Positions 13,101 through 23,060 are shown, counted from the first letter of the stretch. The stretch: 64,000 bases of DNA from Haematobia irritans (GCF_050003625.1 NC_134397.1:197367063-197431062); one strand, 5' to 3'. Notes: generated from the letters alone by a model not told the origin. Numbers and translations are program-made.

Positions 13101-16100
13101 ACATAATGCCAACAGTTAGGTATAAACAAGGTATTAGTTAACCACAAAAAAAAAAAAACAATTAAAAATGATTGAATAAAGCTCTTTTAAATGATATTGC
13201 GTTGCTGATATATTATATGTTTGGTGGAAGGGAGTTCCATAGACGTATTGCGTTATGGAAGAAGTGCCATTCAGATATTAATAGACGATGTCTAATAGGT
13301 ATAATAGTTAATCTCCTGGTTGATCTTCCGATAGTAAGTTTATTGTACAAATTTTCAGGTTTTCGATTATGCAGCAGTTTATGCAACAGTAACAAAGTTG
13401 TGATATTCAGTAAATCAATCAATTTGACACCACATAAAGTTTTGGAGAATTGAGAATAGCTTTCAAATCTTTTTAGTCCATATACATATCTTGTTATGGC
13501 GTTGAATGCAGTCTCTAGGCGTGATTTGCTTCTTGAATCGCACTTGATGAATAGTTCGCAACCCTATAAAAGGACAGGTAAAATATAAGATTTTGCCGGT
13601 AGAACTTTAATGTTTTGTGGAGTGTAAAATTGAACTTTGTATAGTTTTCTCAGCATGCAGCATCCCAGTTGATTGATCTTTCCAGGTTAGAGTATTGTTT
13701 AGAACAATACCTAGATTTTTGGCATTAAATACATACTCATTGCATTGGCCATTGATTCTTACAGAGTATTCACAAACTAGTTCCTGTGTACGACCAGCGG
13801 AAAGAATGATTTTTGATTTGGTTGGGTTTATGTGGAGCTTGTTATATAGGGTCCAGTTGTAAATGTTGTTTAAATCCGCGTTCATGTTTAGTACGCCTTG
13901 CTGCAACTGTGACTTGGCACAACTCAAATAAATTTGGACATCATCTGCATAAATCTGAATACTGCTATAAAGTTTAATGAACGTACACATAAGCATATTT
14001 GGTAATTCATTTATATATAAGCAAAATAACAATGGTCCCAGAATAGATCCTTGTGGGACACCTTGGTTAACACGTAAAGGTGTCGATACGTTATTCCCAA
14101 CTACGACAGATAGCTTTCGTCCACAAAGATAGCTAGAAATGAGAGCCGTTGCAGTTTTTGCAAAATTAAAGTGGTTTTTCAGTTTGTTGCATAATATGCG
14201 ATGGTCCATGCAATCAAAAGCCTTGGAATGGTCTAATAGTATAGTATACAGGAAATAGTTCCATCATCTAGATTTGATCGTATTTCATCAGTGGCATCAA
14301 TCAGTGCAGTTATGTAATTGTGTTTAGAGCGGAACCCAGATTGTCTACTTGACATAAAATTGTTAGTATCCAGATATTGTTGTTGTTACAGTCCATCTGT
14401 AATTTGCATTCATTTAGACAGCAGAGGGAAGATAAAGACGTTGAAAGCGATGTGGGCTTCGTCTGATGGATTCGTTCGTGATGTGAGACTGCTGGATTCA
14501 GAAGTGAGAGATACTTTTATACCTACGTGTAGGTACCAAAAAACGTAGGTTTTTTAACGTGCTCTTTAGTCCATAACGGGAAAATGGTAGCTGTCGATAT
14601 ATGGGTAGAAAGTTGCATATTCCTAACCTAATCTTCTTTCTACCTGACGTGACAGGTGAGCACCTACTGATGGTCGAGAGGCCTTTGTCATTTAAAAGTA
14701 AACAAGTTGATGTAGACACTACTCCTCCTAAAGGCACGTGCTGTTTATTCCTCTTGAGTGAATATACTTTAACTCTAATTCCACGCAAAGGCTACGGAAA
14801 CTGAAAGTTTAGGCGGCATATATGTAACTCTCCAATCCCTCTGCAATGTGCTTCACACAATGCTGCGGTTGTACATTAGATATTAGGTTAGGTTAGGTTA
14901 GGTTAAAGTGGCGGCCCGATTAAGATTCAGGCTCACTTAGACTATTCAGTCTAAGGTCGGTACTATGTTGGGTTCTCACATTGAAATTTTCATTTATTTA
15001 ATTTCAATTAAAATAATTCGATTTAACCCTAGGATAGACTACTTGGCCAGACCAAATTTGACTTTGAGCGCTTAGTGATCGAAAGCTTATCGCCTATCCA
15101 AGGGTTAAAGCTATAATATTACTTAATAGATGCGCACTTTCTATTTATTTTAGAAACTTTAATCGCGGAAATAAAGTGATTTTTATCTCGAAGCATGGCA
15201 AAAAAAATAGGAAGGAAGATTTCACATGAAAATGAGAGTCCCATCGTCTTGATTGCCGAGCGACGCAAATGTTCCCAGTTGTGATATTTGCTGCACATCG
15301 TGTAGAAACCTCAGATCACGAAGGAACGAAAAAAGACTGGACAAAGGTATTTCACGGCTGGTCCTGTATTGATTTCAATGTAGCCAAAGCAAATGTGACT
15401 ATAATATTCAAATGTCTCCACTTTCCATGAAGTGCTTAGAATTCTAACCGATTGTTTAGTTACATCCCAAAAACAACTAGATGAGCTCCTGATTTCCTAC
15501 AAAACAATGATGGATACATGTAAAAGTATTGTTCATTTTACCTGCACTAAATCGGGAAACTTTTCCAACATTTTCTTAGCTATATTATAATGGCCATGGT
15601 GAACCGCTGCATATAATGGTGAATATTTGGTTACCGTATGTGAACGACCATCAGCACCGGCATCCAGTAAACGATTTGTGATACTCTCATAACCAGATTG
15701 GGATGATCTGTAAAATATTTCTAGAATGTATAAGGAACATTATTCTTCTATTTGACACTTACAGGAAAAGCAAAGTATTTGCTCCAGAAGGTGCCATATT
15801 GACAATTATTTGCCGCTCACTACCCAAGGCTTCCAATAGAACCCGCACCGTACGTTCATCTCCTGTGGTAACAGCTTGTCGCAACTCACGATGTTTAATA
15901 AGACGAACTTGTTCACGGGCATCTGCAAAATTAACAAAACAGCAATTATGTAAATATACAGTTTTTCTATGGAAATGATATGCATATGTATGTATGCCCA
16001 AATGTGAATCACCTAAACTTCTGGTGACTTCAATGACCTCATCTAGGAAATAATCACAGGCATCCAAAGCTGTTTCGGTGCCTGACTTTGGTTTTTCAAC

Positions 16101-16115
16101 AAAACTCCAATCCAT
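490..16115 (-). CDS. Lrrk: Lrrk, leucine-rich repeat kinase (Roco family), 5' ten exons
   Basis: Join on the minus strand: 16115-16013, 15922-15763, 15707-15542, 8449-7794, 7733-7473, 4403-4245, 4184-2619, 2551-1642, 1577-1317, 1191-490. All junctions are GT-AG and the phases fit, giving 1648 codons without a stop. Domain order is ankyrin repeats (about residues 60-400), LRRs (about 450-920), ROC GTPase (from about 933, P-loop GVQGIGKTT, DFGGQ, THFD) and COR (to about 1560). This order defines the LRRK class of Roco proteins, GTPase-kinases of endolysosomal and cytoskeletal membranes. The fly protein is about 2.4 kb of codons long, so roughly 800 residues (kinase and C-terminal part) should lie beyond position 1; no kinase motif is visible in the window. 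The start ATG at 16115 has a favourable context (AAAATGG); further upstream coding cannot be excluded. Confidence 0.95.
1317..1577 (-). CDS. Lrrk: Lrrk exon 9 (COR)
   Basis: Acceptor TTTATAG, donor GAT|GTAAGC, phase 0 at both ends. It contains RRVLLMTYFPSGFWSRLITR, the COR-B signature (YFPSGFWSRLI.R) of LRRK proteins. No catalytic function of its own; COR mediates dimerisation in the family. Confidence 0.93.
1642..2551 (-). CDS. Lrrk: Lrrk exon 8 (rest of ROC, start of COR)
   Basis: After acceptor TGTGTAG it completes Glu and continues YYATHQYFLSKRSLYLVLW, then SPVIIVGTHFDAV (G4, guanine specificity at THFD, about residues 1076-1079). COR sequence follows (MFLHDNGVILHYDD, YYFLDPQWLCDMLAHVV), the usual COR signature. 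Donor AAG|GTAGGA on a codon boundary. Confidence 0.95.
2619..4184 (-). CDS. Lrrk: Lrrk exon 7 (LRR array and start of ROC GTPase)
   Basis: The largest exon. It carries many LRRs (for example LPSLAILDISNNKLQQMP, FPNLSMLDISNNCLKEIP, LTSLSVLNISGNVNVTDLP) interrupted by a Ser-rich loop near the middle. The C-terminal part starts the ROC domain: MKLMVVGVQGIGKTTLLDLL (G1), ISTVGVDIGTW (G2) and FRTWDFGGQKE (G3). The exon ends within the Glu codon after DFGGQK, so the G3 loop straddles the junction with exon 8. Confidence 0.95.
4245..4403 (-). CDS. Lrrk: Lrrk exon 6 (first LRR)
   Basis: Acceptor TTTTTCAG, donor AA|GTAAGT. It encodes VNWMVNGVLQLNPKL and then ITRIDFSHNHLTSLPIEIF, the first clear leucine-rich repeat (LxxLxLxxNxLxxLP pattern). 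Phase 2 on both sides, followed by a 60-nt intron. Confidence 0.93.
4555..4730 (+). mobile_element. tRNA-derived SINE, shortened copy
   Basis: The head GGGAGCCACCGTGGTGAAAT with GGTTGGCATGCC is tRNA-like (A-box type). The rest resembles parts of the full SINE at 19086-19415, with an internal deletion, and it ends TAACCTAACCTAA. It lies in Lrrk intron 5, antisense to the gene. Confidence 0.75.
5118..6079 (-). mobile_element. MITE-A copy (old), interrupted by another MITE
   Basis: The sequence from 5118 follows the reverse complement of the MITE-A family (see 24840-25083) to about 5342. The missing end of its terminal repeat resumes at about 6056 (TTATAGTCTGCAAGGCGCAT). The piece between is a separate element. 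It lies in Lrrk intron 5. Confidence 0.7.
5345..6055. mobile_element. MITE-E-like element inserted in MITE-A
   Basis: The ends are inverted: CGGCCTTATTCATAAA on the left and TTTATGAATACGGCTG on the right. A 62-codon open frame inside (5740-5928) shows no recognisable family and is probably chance. The 92-bp element at 24735-24826 has similar ends (CCCATATTCATAA). Confidence 0.55.
6080..6488. other. AT-rich sequence with recurring AGTCGATTTT motifs
   Basis: Part of Lrrk intron 5. It contains many scattered AGTCGATTTT / AAAATCGACT words, also seen at 4850-5110, 6840-7110 and 21440-21960. No coding signal is seen. Confidence 0.4.
6489..6690. repeat. Seven tandem copies of a 30-bp minisatellite
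   Basis: The unit is near AAAATTTTATTTCTATAGAA plus AATTTTGTCC. Its core TTTCTATAGAAA is a 12-bp palindrome. Because of the 30-bp period both strands stay open and give fake repetitive peptides. It lies in Lrrk intron 5. Confidence 0.85.
6691..7472. other. Rest of Lrrk intron 5
   Basis: AT-rich, with TCGATT-type motifs to about 7110. I see no element or gene in 7110-7472 beyond the splice donor of exon 5. Confidence 0.4.
7473..7733 (-). CDS. Lrrk: Lrrk exon 5 (last ankyrin repeat and linker)
   Basis: A 60-nt intron separates it from exon 4. The splice restores LLLKYGARDDNGSALSVAV, a canonical ankyrin repeat broken by the intron. The exon continues into the region before the LRRs (TPVIIDWHNNTNVQLPFVR). 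Donor GTGAG|GTAAGC. The following intron is 3.1 kb. Confidence 0.93.
7794..8449 (-). CDS. Lrrk: Lrrk exon 4 (ankyrin repeats)
   Basis: After acceptor CATTTCAG it reads QPTVEKWLPIHAACINGHV, TGQTSLYIASILGNKSLV and ETSLLAAVRGTFLDVVTVLL: successive ankyrin repeats, with a polar Ser/Thr-rich linker (TSAQSPQSAPITPTRKR). Donor AA|GTATGA, phase 2. A MITE lies about 150 bp upstream of the acceptor, in the intron. Confidence 0.93.
8596..8833 (+). mobile_element. MITE-A copy
   Basis: It starts ATGCGCTTTACAGACTATCA and ends with the inverted form CTGATAGTCTGTAAAG, about 238 bp. The interior matches the family, but the right-most terminal bases are lost (AAAGAAAG instead of AAAGCGCAT). It lies in Lrrk intron 3. 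Confidence 0.85.
9134..9785. mobile_element. hAT-like MITE with 8-bp target duplication
   Basis: Flanked by TCCGAGAC at 9126-9133 and 9786-9793. The ends are TACTCTTG and CAAGACTA, followed inward by many GGAACGA / TCGTTCC words in inverted arrangement. No transposase is encoded. The 8-bp duplication and the non-coding 652-bp body fit a hAT-type non-autonomous element. Confidence 0.75.
9970..10983 (-). mobile_element. LINE-A copy, 5'-truncated
   Basis: The minus strand reads LFTTWTAEVRRQLNISVDGE, LGVTFDSLFKSSAHA and SKQYLLGCYRCNHSNHQ, the same protein as the LINE-A copies at 30366 and 39548. The 3' end is the TTGTTGTTGTTG run near 9972. Imperfect flanking similarity (TTCTGCAGCGTAG / TTCTGCAAAGTAG) may be an old target duplication. 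Confidence 0.8.
12161..12935. other. Unassigned intronic sequence
   Basis: Less AT-rich than its surroundings, so probably more of a decayed retrotransposon (possibly the 5' part of the RTE-like LINE). No frame or motif is recognisable with confidence. The 108-codon open frame at 12232-12558 has no family signature. Confidence 0.35.
12936..14372 (-). mobile_element. CR1/Jockey-group LINE fragment
   Basis: The minus strand encodes RT: RQSGFRSKHNYITALIDATD, NQGVPQGSILGPLLFCLYIN, IYADDVQIY (catalytic YADD box) and NLGIVLNNTLTWKDQ, then after damage the C-terminal HRLLISEWHFFHNAIRLWNSLP. The endonuclease part is missing. The left end is an AT-rich 3' UTR. It lies in Lrrk intron 3. Confidence 0.8.
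14373..14883. other. Unassigned intronic sequence
   Basis: No recognised element or exon. Open frames on both strands overlap and lack family features. Confidence 0.3.
14884..14976 (-). mobile_element. 3' end of the LOA-like LINE-B (or SINE), short fragment
   Basis: It begins with four GGTTA units, then AAAGTGGCGGCCCGATTAAG and ATTCAGGCTCACTTAGACTA. The GATTAAGATTCAGG variant matches the LINE-B tail at 56779 rather than the SINE tail (GATGTATCAGG), so this is probably a severely 5'-truncated LINE copy. Confidence 0.7.
14977..15541. other. Start-proximal part of Lrrk intron 3, nothing recognised
   Basis: AT-rich to mixed composition; no element ends or coding motifs seen up to the exon 3 donor. 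Confidence 0.3.
15542..15707 (-). CDS. Lrrk: Lrrk exon 3 (ankyrin repeat)
   Basis: This exon has no long open frame of its own and shows only when the splice phase is followed. It encodes ITNRLLDAGADG, then SPLYAAVHHGHYNIAKKML, a typical ankyrin helix-loop pattern. Acceptor TTTTACAG, donor CAG|GTAAAA, ending exactly on a codon (DLVQ). The next intron is 7.1 kb and full of transposons. Confidence 0.9.
15763..15922 (-). CDS. Lrrk: Lrrk exon 2
   Basis: Acceptor TTTTGCAG, donor CCT|GTAAGT, phase 1 in and phase 2 out. It encodes the join Asp-AREQVRLIKHREL and then RQAVTTGDERTVRVLLEALG, the opening of the ankyrin region. Introns on its two sides are 90 and 55 nt. Confidence 0.9.
16013..16115 (-). 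CDS. Lrrk: Lrrk exon 1 (start codon)
   Basis: Encodes MDWSFVEKPKSG and following residues to EVTRSL. The donor is TTAG|GTGATT and the exon ends after one base of a codon that exon 2 completes as Asp. Reading through the donor gives about 28 residues without family resemblance, which supports splicing here. A TTG two codons upstream is not needed as a start. Confidence 0.85.
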
Positions 16116-17072
16116 TTTCAAACCCTCAAATCGTTTGTCTTTCCTAATTAAATTAAATCAATTCATCTTCAATTGGGATTTTCCACTATGTTCCTCTTAT
16201 CTCTGCTAATATTGTGATAGACAACAACACCCTAGGCCGTACAAATTTCCATTGCCTACTGAAAAATTTTCTGCGAAGAAAACTTTTATGCTTCGTCGTT
16301 TCTTTTATTAAAAGCGTCGTCGATAGATTTGGTTAAAAATCAATTGTCTACTCTCAAATGTCAACTCTATGAAAATTCATTCATAAAACCGGTAGAAGAG
16401 CCAGAGAGAATATGAAAAGAATATATTTAAAGGCGGTGGTTGTTTGCAACCACCTCATAACACCCACAAGACCAGCGAGAGCAACACTGTACTGCGCAAG
16501 ACACGCAAATTCCATCAAACATCTTACCCATCGTTCGACCAACTGTTGCACGTGCTCCTGATGCAGTGTGTAACACTAGACCCATGTTCAGGGAAATCTT
16601 ACAAGAGAGTACACAAAGGAAAACCATTTAGTGGTGACCACAATGTTATTAAAACCAAACCATAGTATGCATTGACACTATGTGTCATTAGTTCCTCAGT
16701 GTTGTGGACAGATTGCAATGGTAATTTCAGAGCATAATCAAAAACTGGCAATAAATTATAAGCACCACACTATCACAATCTCCACATATATTGAGGGTTT
16801 TTTTATATACGATATTTATACCTCTTATGATATCTTTGACGACTGATACTTTAGTTCATTTCATTAGCTATGGTTTGCATATTTAATGATGCAATAATAA
16901 TGAAGACTTACAAAATTGAAGTGATATCAGTATAATACAAAGCATAAAAACTGGGTCGTACTACACTTTCAATTCAATTGGCATGTGTTGTATTGATATC
17001 AAGTAAGATTGGCGCCAATTTAAGTTGTGCTGAATTTCACGTATCCTCCACTAAGGTTGAGCTGGGTACACA
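16116..17072. other. Upstream region of Lrrk
   Basis: It should contain the Lrrk 5' UTR and promoter, but no start-site motif can be fixed by eye. The overlapping open frames near 16430-16665 on both strands show no family. Confidence 0.35.
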
Positions 17073-17643
17073 CAAAAAATTTTTTCTCTGATTCAATCAC
17101 CAAATTAATTGATCCAATTAATTTTTTAATTGAAATGTCTTCAATCACGAAAATGATAGTATCAATCACAGTTTTAATTGGGCATAGAAAAAATTCTTGA
17201 TTAAAAAATTAATTGATTTTTTCAGCAAAATTCAATTAATTTTTTAATTGATTCAATTAAAAATTTAATTGATGTTGATTGCAAAACGCAATTAATTTAT
17301 TAATTAAAAAAGGTAACTATTTTTAATTACTTAGTTAGATTGGCTTAGAGTTTTTATTTGGATTAACAAATGATTGTTTGAAATACATTTTTAATTAAAA
17401 AAGTAAAAAAAAATCAGCACTTTTTTTAACTGAATTAGTCTTCCGAATTTGATTAAAAAGTTAATTGTATCAATTAATTTTTTAATTAAACATTTTAAAA
17501 ATTTCATTCATTGACTTAATTAACTTAATGTTTCTATCATGATTAAAAAGTTAATTGTATCAATTAATTTATTAATTGAAAAAATTTTCAACTTCAATTA
17601 ACTTTTTAATTGGAAATATTTTGGTGATATTTTTTTCTGTGTA
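17073..17643. mobile_element. MITE-D copy (AATTAATT-rich, long)
   Basis: It starts CACACAAAAAATTTTTTCTC and ends ATATTTTTTTCTGTGTAG. The interior is dominated by repeated ATTAATTTTTTAATTGA palindromes. Shorter relatives are at 32722-33012 and, split by a LINE, at 56726-60005. Confidence 0.65.
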
Positions 17644-17804
17644 GTGCCTTTTTTTACAGCTATCTAGTTTTGTATGTATTATGGGATTTATCAGAAAATA
17701 AATATTCTTCACTAAGGGGTGGATCTAGGAGTTTGGATAACGAAAAACTCCAGATGGCCGCCCCTCCTAATTCGCACCTATCTAGCTGAGGTGATAATCC
17801 CTAA

Positions 17805-18143
17805 ATTTATGTTGCCTTAAACGGATACGCTCATCGTGTGAACCTTGTTTTTATTTATGTTGCCTTACTGCCTGTTCATGAAACACAAAATCGACTCGAG
17901 GCGAATCGTTCGTCTAGATTGAAACTAAAATTACTTTTGATATATTTTCTACAAAATCCTGAGTTTTGTCATGAACTCATTATTTACGATTTACTATCGA
18001 AAACCGAAAGAATTGGTATTTCACAGAATCTGGTTTTCAAGATATCAATATGGGATTTTTGACGAATCGTTCGTCTCGAGGCGAATGAAAATTCCATGAA
18101 CAGGCAGTTAAACGGATTCGCTCATCGTGTGAACCTTGTTTTT
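17805..18143. repeat. 48-bp tandem duplication split by a MITE
   Basis: The unit from ATTTATGTTGCCTTAAACGG onward occurs at 17805-17852 and again at 17853-17867 plus 18108-18143, the second interrupted by the element at 17868-18107. The copies differ by about one base, giving a ready-made empty-site comparison. Confidence 0.8.
17868..18107. mobile_element. PIF/Harbinger-like MITE with TTA target duplication
   Basis: The 240-bp element starts CTGCCTGTTCATG and ends CATGAACAGGCAG. A second inverted block (CGAGGCGAATCGTTCGTC / GACGAATCGTTCGTCTCGAG) follows inside. TTA flanks both sides (17865-17867, 18108-18110), the 3-bp TWA-type duplication of PIF/Harbinger. It is non-coding. Confidence 0.75.
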
Positions 18144-18545
18144 CATTACTTAAGACATTTTGTACGGAATTTAACTGTTATTGACCGGAGCGATACCGCA
18201 GCAATCTTGCCTATTTAGGTAACTTTCTACCGCTTTCACTAAAGGGAAGTCGTCTTCCAGCAAAGACAACGTTCCACTTTGTGAAACTATTCAGGGGTAG
18301 AAAACAAGACTACAACCGTTTAACTGGATTCCGTTACACAACCGGACACGGAAACTGAACAAATTGGCGATTCGGTTAATGCGTTTGACCATCGGATAAC
18401 CGGTTTTGTGTATTTCAAAGAAATTTCCATCTATTTTGCCATGTTTCCTCCAAGTTTTAAAGATTTTAATTTTTTCGGTTTTAATTGATTTTTGGAAAAA
18501 ATAAAAAATCGTTTTCAATAAATTTGGATTTTCGGATAAATCGAA
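18144..18545. other. Unassigned intergenic sequence
   Basis: Mixed composition, no recognised feature. Confidence 0.3.
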
Positions 18546-20690
18546 AACTCGGTTATTTATTTATTTATTTATTTAATCAACCAACGCCCTTGTGGACAAC
18601 ATGTTGATAGAATTCAATCAATAGAGCTCTAGTATTCCAAATAAAAACTTAACCTTATAATTAAAACGAAACTAAAAAAAAACTTAAAATTAAAATGCTA
18701 ACAAAAAAACTTAAAATTAAAATCCTAACGCGCAACCTTTTATACATAGTAAACAAGAAATTAAACGTATGGAGTTTTAAATTGTCAGTGAGATGGTAAA
18801 TATTTGCATTAGAGTAGATAAATAATTTAACAAATTGCTTTTAAATGTAAAAGGAGTAATAGAGAAATTTTTAAGGTGGTGAGGTAGCGAGTTCCATAAC
18901 CTGGCTACACGTACAGAAAACGATCTCTCAAAGACAAGATGGTGAAAATGATCCAAAAGCACCTATGTATTTCTAGTCGTACAAGAAAAAATACAGGCAT
19001 CTCAAGTTTAAAAAGTTGTCAAATGAACAACCCAAAAACTGAAAAGAGTAGAAGTCGTAGTTATCACGTGCATGTAATTTACGTAGGTTAGGTTAGGTGG
19101 CAGCCCGATGTATCAGGCTCACTTAGACTATTCAGTCCATTGTGATACCACATTGGTGAACTTCTCTCTTATCACTGAGTGCTGCCCGATTCCATGTTAA
19201 GCTCAATGACAAGGGTCCTCCTTTTTATAGCCGAGTCCGAACGGCGTTCCACATTACAGTGAAACCACTTAGAGAAGCTTTGAAACCCTCAGAAATGTCA
19301 CCAGCATTACTGAGGTGGGATAATCCACTGCTGAAAAACTTTTTGGTGTTCGGTCGAAGCAGGAATGGTTAGCATGCAAGGCGGGCATGCTAACCATTGC
19401 AGCACGGTGGCTCCCGTAATTTACGTAAGTTCGATGCAATATTCGGCATGAGTAGGGCCTGAGCCAGTCTGTGTCGTACATTAGTCGGTAGAATAACATC
19501 AATGCTATATAACTTCCTTAGAGTCAGATTCACTTTCGAGCAGACAGAGGAAATATGACCCGTGAAACTCAGTCCAGAATCAATCTCAAATCCTAAACAG
19601 GAAACGGAAGTAGAACAAGATACGACAGAATTTTGTACCGTAAAACTTGCTGAGTGATCACGCGCCCCATGAAACAAAACACAATTAGTTTTCCGCACAT
19701 TTAAGCAGATATTATTCTCGCAACACCACACAGAAATACGCCCAATATCAAGTTCCCGAATGCAATTACCCAAAGAAGAATCTGAAGAATTATATAATTG
19801 GATGTCGTCCGCATAGATCCCAAGCTCAGAAAAATGAACACATTGACAAATGTCGTTGACATATAACATAAAAAGCAACGGACCTAGAATGGAACCTTGC
19901 GGGACACCATAGTATATTGCACGAGTCCCAGATGATCGACCATTAGATATTACAAACTGCGATCGATCCGACAAGAAAGAACAAATTAACATACATGAAT
20001 AGTGCGAAAAACGGAACTCAGAAAAAAGCTTATTTAAGAGAATAGTGTGGTAAACAGAATTAAACGCCTTACTTAGATCTAATATTGCAAGTATACCCGG
20101 ATTCCTACGGTCAAAAGATCGTCTTATATTGTCCGTGACGTGAATCATTAAATAATTTGTGCTATGGTGACTCCTAAAGCCAGATTGGCAGCTGTCCACC
20201 AAGGAATGCGATTCAAGATATGCACACATCTGATTATCTCAAGCGCCTTAGACAAATCAGGTAGGACACAAATTGGTCTAAAGTCTGAGCATTCCTTTCC
20301 AGAAGTCCCCTTTTTCTGTAAAGGAAATACCTTAGCCAGCTTCCAATTCGTAGGGCATTCCACTCATAATAATCATATTGAAAAAATGTAGAAGATGTCG
20401 GGAAATAAATGGATAAATCAATTTAATAAATTTCACCGGAATAGAATCATAACCTGTCGCATTCGGCTTAATACTAGATATTGCACAAAAAATCTCATAT
20501 TTGGGCAACCTAAACAAGACCCTACTGACGAAGATGTCCCTGCTGAAGAAAAATGGATAATCCTTCTGAAATGGCCGCTCAAAAGTACTGGCGATGTTGT
20601 CCTTTCTTTTGGAGTTGCCTGCATCCCAGTTTTGACTTCTTTACTACATGCCTCACTTGTGGTTGGCAACAGGCCCGTCAATCTTCCTAC
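18546..20690 (-). mobile_element. CR1/Jockey-group LINE (LINE-C) carrying a SINE
   Basis: The 3' end on the left is a (TTTA)n run at 18551-18574. The minus strand encodes, in order, YDSIPVKFIKL, WKLAKVFPLQKKG with DFRPICVLPDLSK, DSCQSGFRSHHSTNYLM, LDLSKAFNSVYHTIL, YGVPQGSILGPLLFMLYVND, IYADDIQLY (catalytic box) and, past the SINE, RVARLWNSLPHHLK. Several frameshifts are present, so it is inactive. The endonuclease is missing. The SINE insertion (19086-19415) lies inside the RT C-terminal region. Confidence 0.85.
19086..19415 (-). mobile_element. Full-length tRNA-derived SINE with perfect 12-bp target duplication
   Basis: 330 bp, flanked by GTAATTTACGTA at 19074-19085 and 19416-19427. The head at the right end reads GGGAGCCACCGTGCTGCAAT then GGTTAGCATGCCCGCC (tRNA-like, RNA polymerase III A-box type), with a B-box-like CTGCTTCGACC downstream. 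The body is unrelated to tRNA and the tail is CACCTAACCTAACCTA. The tail matches LINE-B at 56779-59831. The clean duplication implies a fairly young insertion into the dead LINE-C. Confidence 0.92.
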
Positions 20691-23060
20691 ACCAAGAAAT
20701 CGGAGTCACAAAATACAATTTTCGAATTTTTAAATTCCCAAAAGTCGAATTTTCAACTTTTCGATGTTATCAAAATTAGAAAAGTCGTCTTTCCGACATT
20801 TAAATTTAATTTTTCTTTTTAATTTTATTTCCGCATGAAAGTAACATAGTCGATGAGACCCTAAGACAGTTACATTTACATACAATAGCATTACTACTAG
20901 AAATACTTATATATAAAAAATACCATATATAAATAGCAATTAAAATAACACACACACACATCAATTAACTTAAACAAACACAAAATATAGAAATAATAAA
21001 CCACAAAAAATTTTTTAAATAATAATAAATAACATTATAAGAAAATATAAAAAAATACGAAAAATTACTATTTAGCCACATTCCACTACTTATTAATAAC
21101 GGCCATTTTCATGTAGCTCCGTTAGGCTTTAACTGCCTGTAATTTAATCAAAAAGTTTTTGCTTATATGTTTTTGGCGTCGAATTAAAACTCTCGGGCAA
21201 AACATTAAAGACTCGATCAACTCTTACAAAAAAAGATTTTTTCTAACACAGAACATAACTTTGGAATGACAATATGGAAATTTCTAGTAGACCTCTAAAT
21301 TTAAATAATTCAACTACTAATAAAGGCTCCTGAGTCCTTATAATCTTATAAAGCATCAACAAATTTCTAATAATCACGAAATCATTAAACGTACAGGCAA
21401 GGAAGTCCAACACATAATAAGTAATATGATTATGTTTTGGACTTTTTGGACAATTTGCAAATTTAGAAAAATAAAGTTTTCAAATTATTAAAAATTCAAA
21501 AAAGCAGATTTTTTGACTTTTACGATTATTGAATAGTCGACTTTTGACGTCTGGACTTTCGAATTTTTGGTGTATTTTCAACATAAAGAAAGCGACAACA
21601 CACTCTCCTCTCAATTAAAAATCGACTCTTCGACTATTTCGTTAAAGTTCAATTAGCCATTTTTGTCAACCTCAAAAGTCGATTTGACGCGGATTTCAAA
21701 AAATTGATATTGAAGATTAAAAAAATTGGACTTTTAATTTTTTTTTGTAAAAAGTCGATTTTTGAACTTTATATTCCTTCTTTGACATAAGAATTGCAAT
21801 CAAAATCAAAAAGTCTACTTTTAGACCTTTCGACATTTTTTACAATTTGGAAATGTCAGAATTTAAACCTTTTGGAAATTTGAAAAAAAAAAATACTTTT
21901 ACCCTTAGACTTCGTTCAAATTTAGCTAAATCTAATTTTCGATTTTTTTCCCCAAAAAATTTTTTTTTGTTTTCTTTCACAGTGAATTCGTCGGTATTAG
22001 CCAACATAAGTTTGATTAGTCGTTTAGTTGACTTCCGATTTGTATATCGCGAGACTTTGAATCCTTGCATCAGTCCCCATTGCTGATCTCACCTTTTCTT
22101 TGATCTTCTTCGGATCTCACTGCTTCATTGGGGTAGTTCGGACTGATCGTTCGTACTGATCCGCCATAATACATCTTTTACTGTTCTAGTAGGGTCACAC
22201 ATAAAGAATTTCTCCCCAACCAACGCGGATGTTGGCAGGTATTTAAACATAAGAAATCTAATCGGTAACTGCTGTGCTACAACCGTGGAACCTTTGGCAA
22301 AGTTGTTACTTCGTCCACGGTAAATTGTGGCATGTCATTGACGCAGAAATAATGAATGCGACATATGACTCACATACCAAAGCCGCGGTAAGCTTTAAAG
22401 TATTCTAAAAACAATCGTTCATATACGCACATAATTCACACTATGTTTTTGTAAACCATCTGAAAATTAAGTTTTCTCGTGACTTGCATAACATCCTTCA
22501 TAGCCGCTATGACCACCTCATTTGAGTGATATTTGTGTCCAGCGACATAAGCAGTCGAAACCCTACCCAGGTTTTTGGATGCCAATTGACCACTATTTCC
22601 AAGCAGTTCGAATTTTATGCTGGTCATGGGACTGGTTATATTTAGCGGGTTGGTGGCACTTCATGATTTATCTTTAGAACACCATGAACCCCTAACTAGT
22701 TTAAATTACTATATAATATGACTAAATCACACCTTTCGGGTTTTATGGGCTAACAAACCCAGGTTCAACCCCTGGTCGGAGCGAACAAGTTTTTCAAATT
22801 GTAAAAAGTAGATACTTAGAAGCAAAAGTGTAATAAAAATAGTGATAAGAATAAAAAGTGAAATTGGTGGAAAAAATGTGTTTTGGTTTTTTAAATTCTT
22901 TCATTCAAATAAACTTTCAAGCTACAACTTCTAAAGCAATGCAACTAGACAATATACTATTGGCTAGTTGGGAAGAACTGTGTCTTTAGCATGCATTGAT
23001 TTGTTGGTATATATGTCCGGGTCAATTTACCCTTCCTATGACAACCCCATGTTAATTTTA
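20691..23060. other. AT-rich intergenic DNA, no gene recognised
   Basis: It contains a CACACACA microsatellite near 20950, long A/T stretches, and AAAGTCGATTTTT-type words at 21440-21960. At about 22736-22790 a tRNA-like B-box word (GGTTCAACCCCTGGTCGG) follows GGGCTAACAAACCC; it could be the end of another SINE but no A-box partner is clear. No coding frame is supported. Confidence 0.35.

Noticed and set aside
14884..14905. TTAGG-type repeats as an interstitial telomere
   Set aside because: Only about four units, always attached to the same LINE/SINE tail sequence.
16427..16665. Overlapping small open frames upstream of Lrrk as a gene
   Set aside because: Both strands are open by chance, with no splice-supported extension or family motif.
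19385..19415. tRNA gene in the SINE head
   Set aside because: Only an A-box/B-box-like part is present, with no full cloverleaf, and it is joined to a SINE body.
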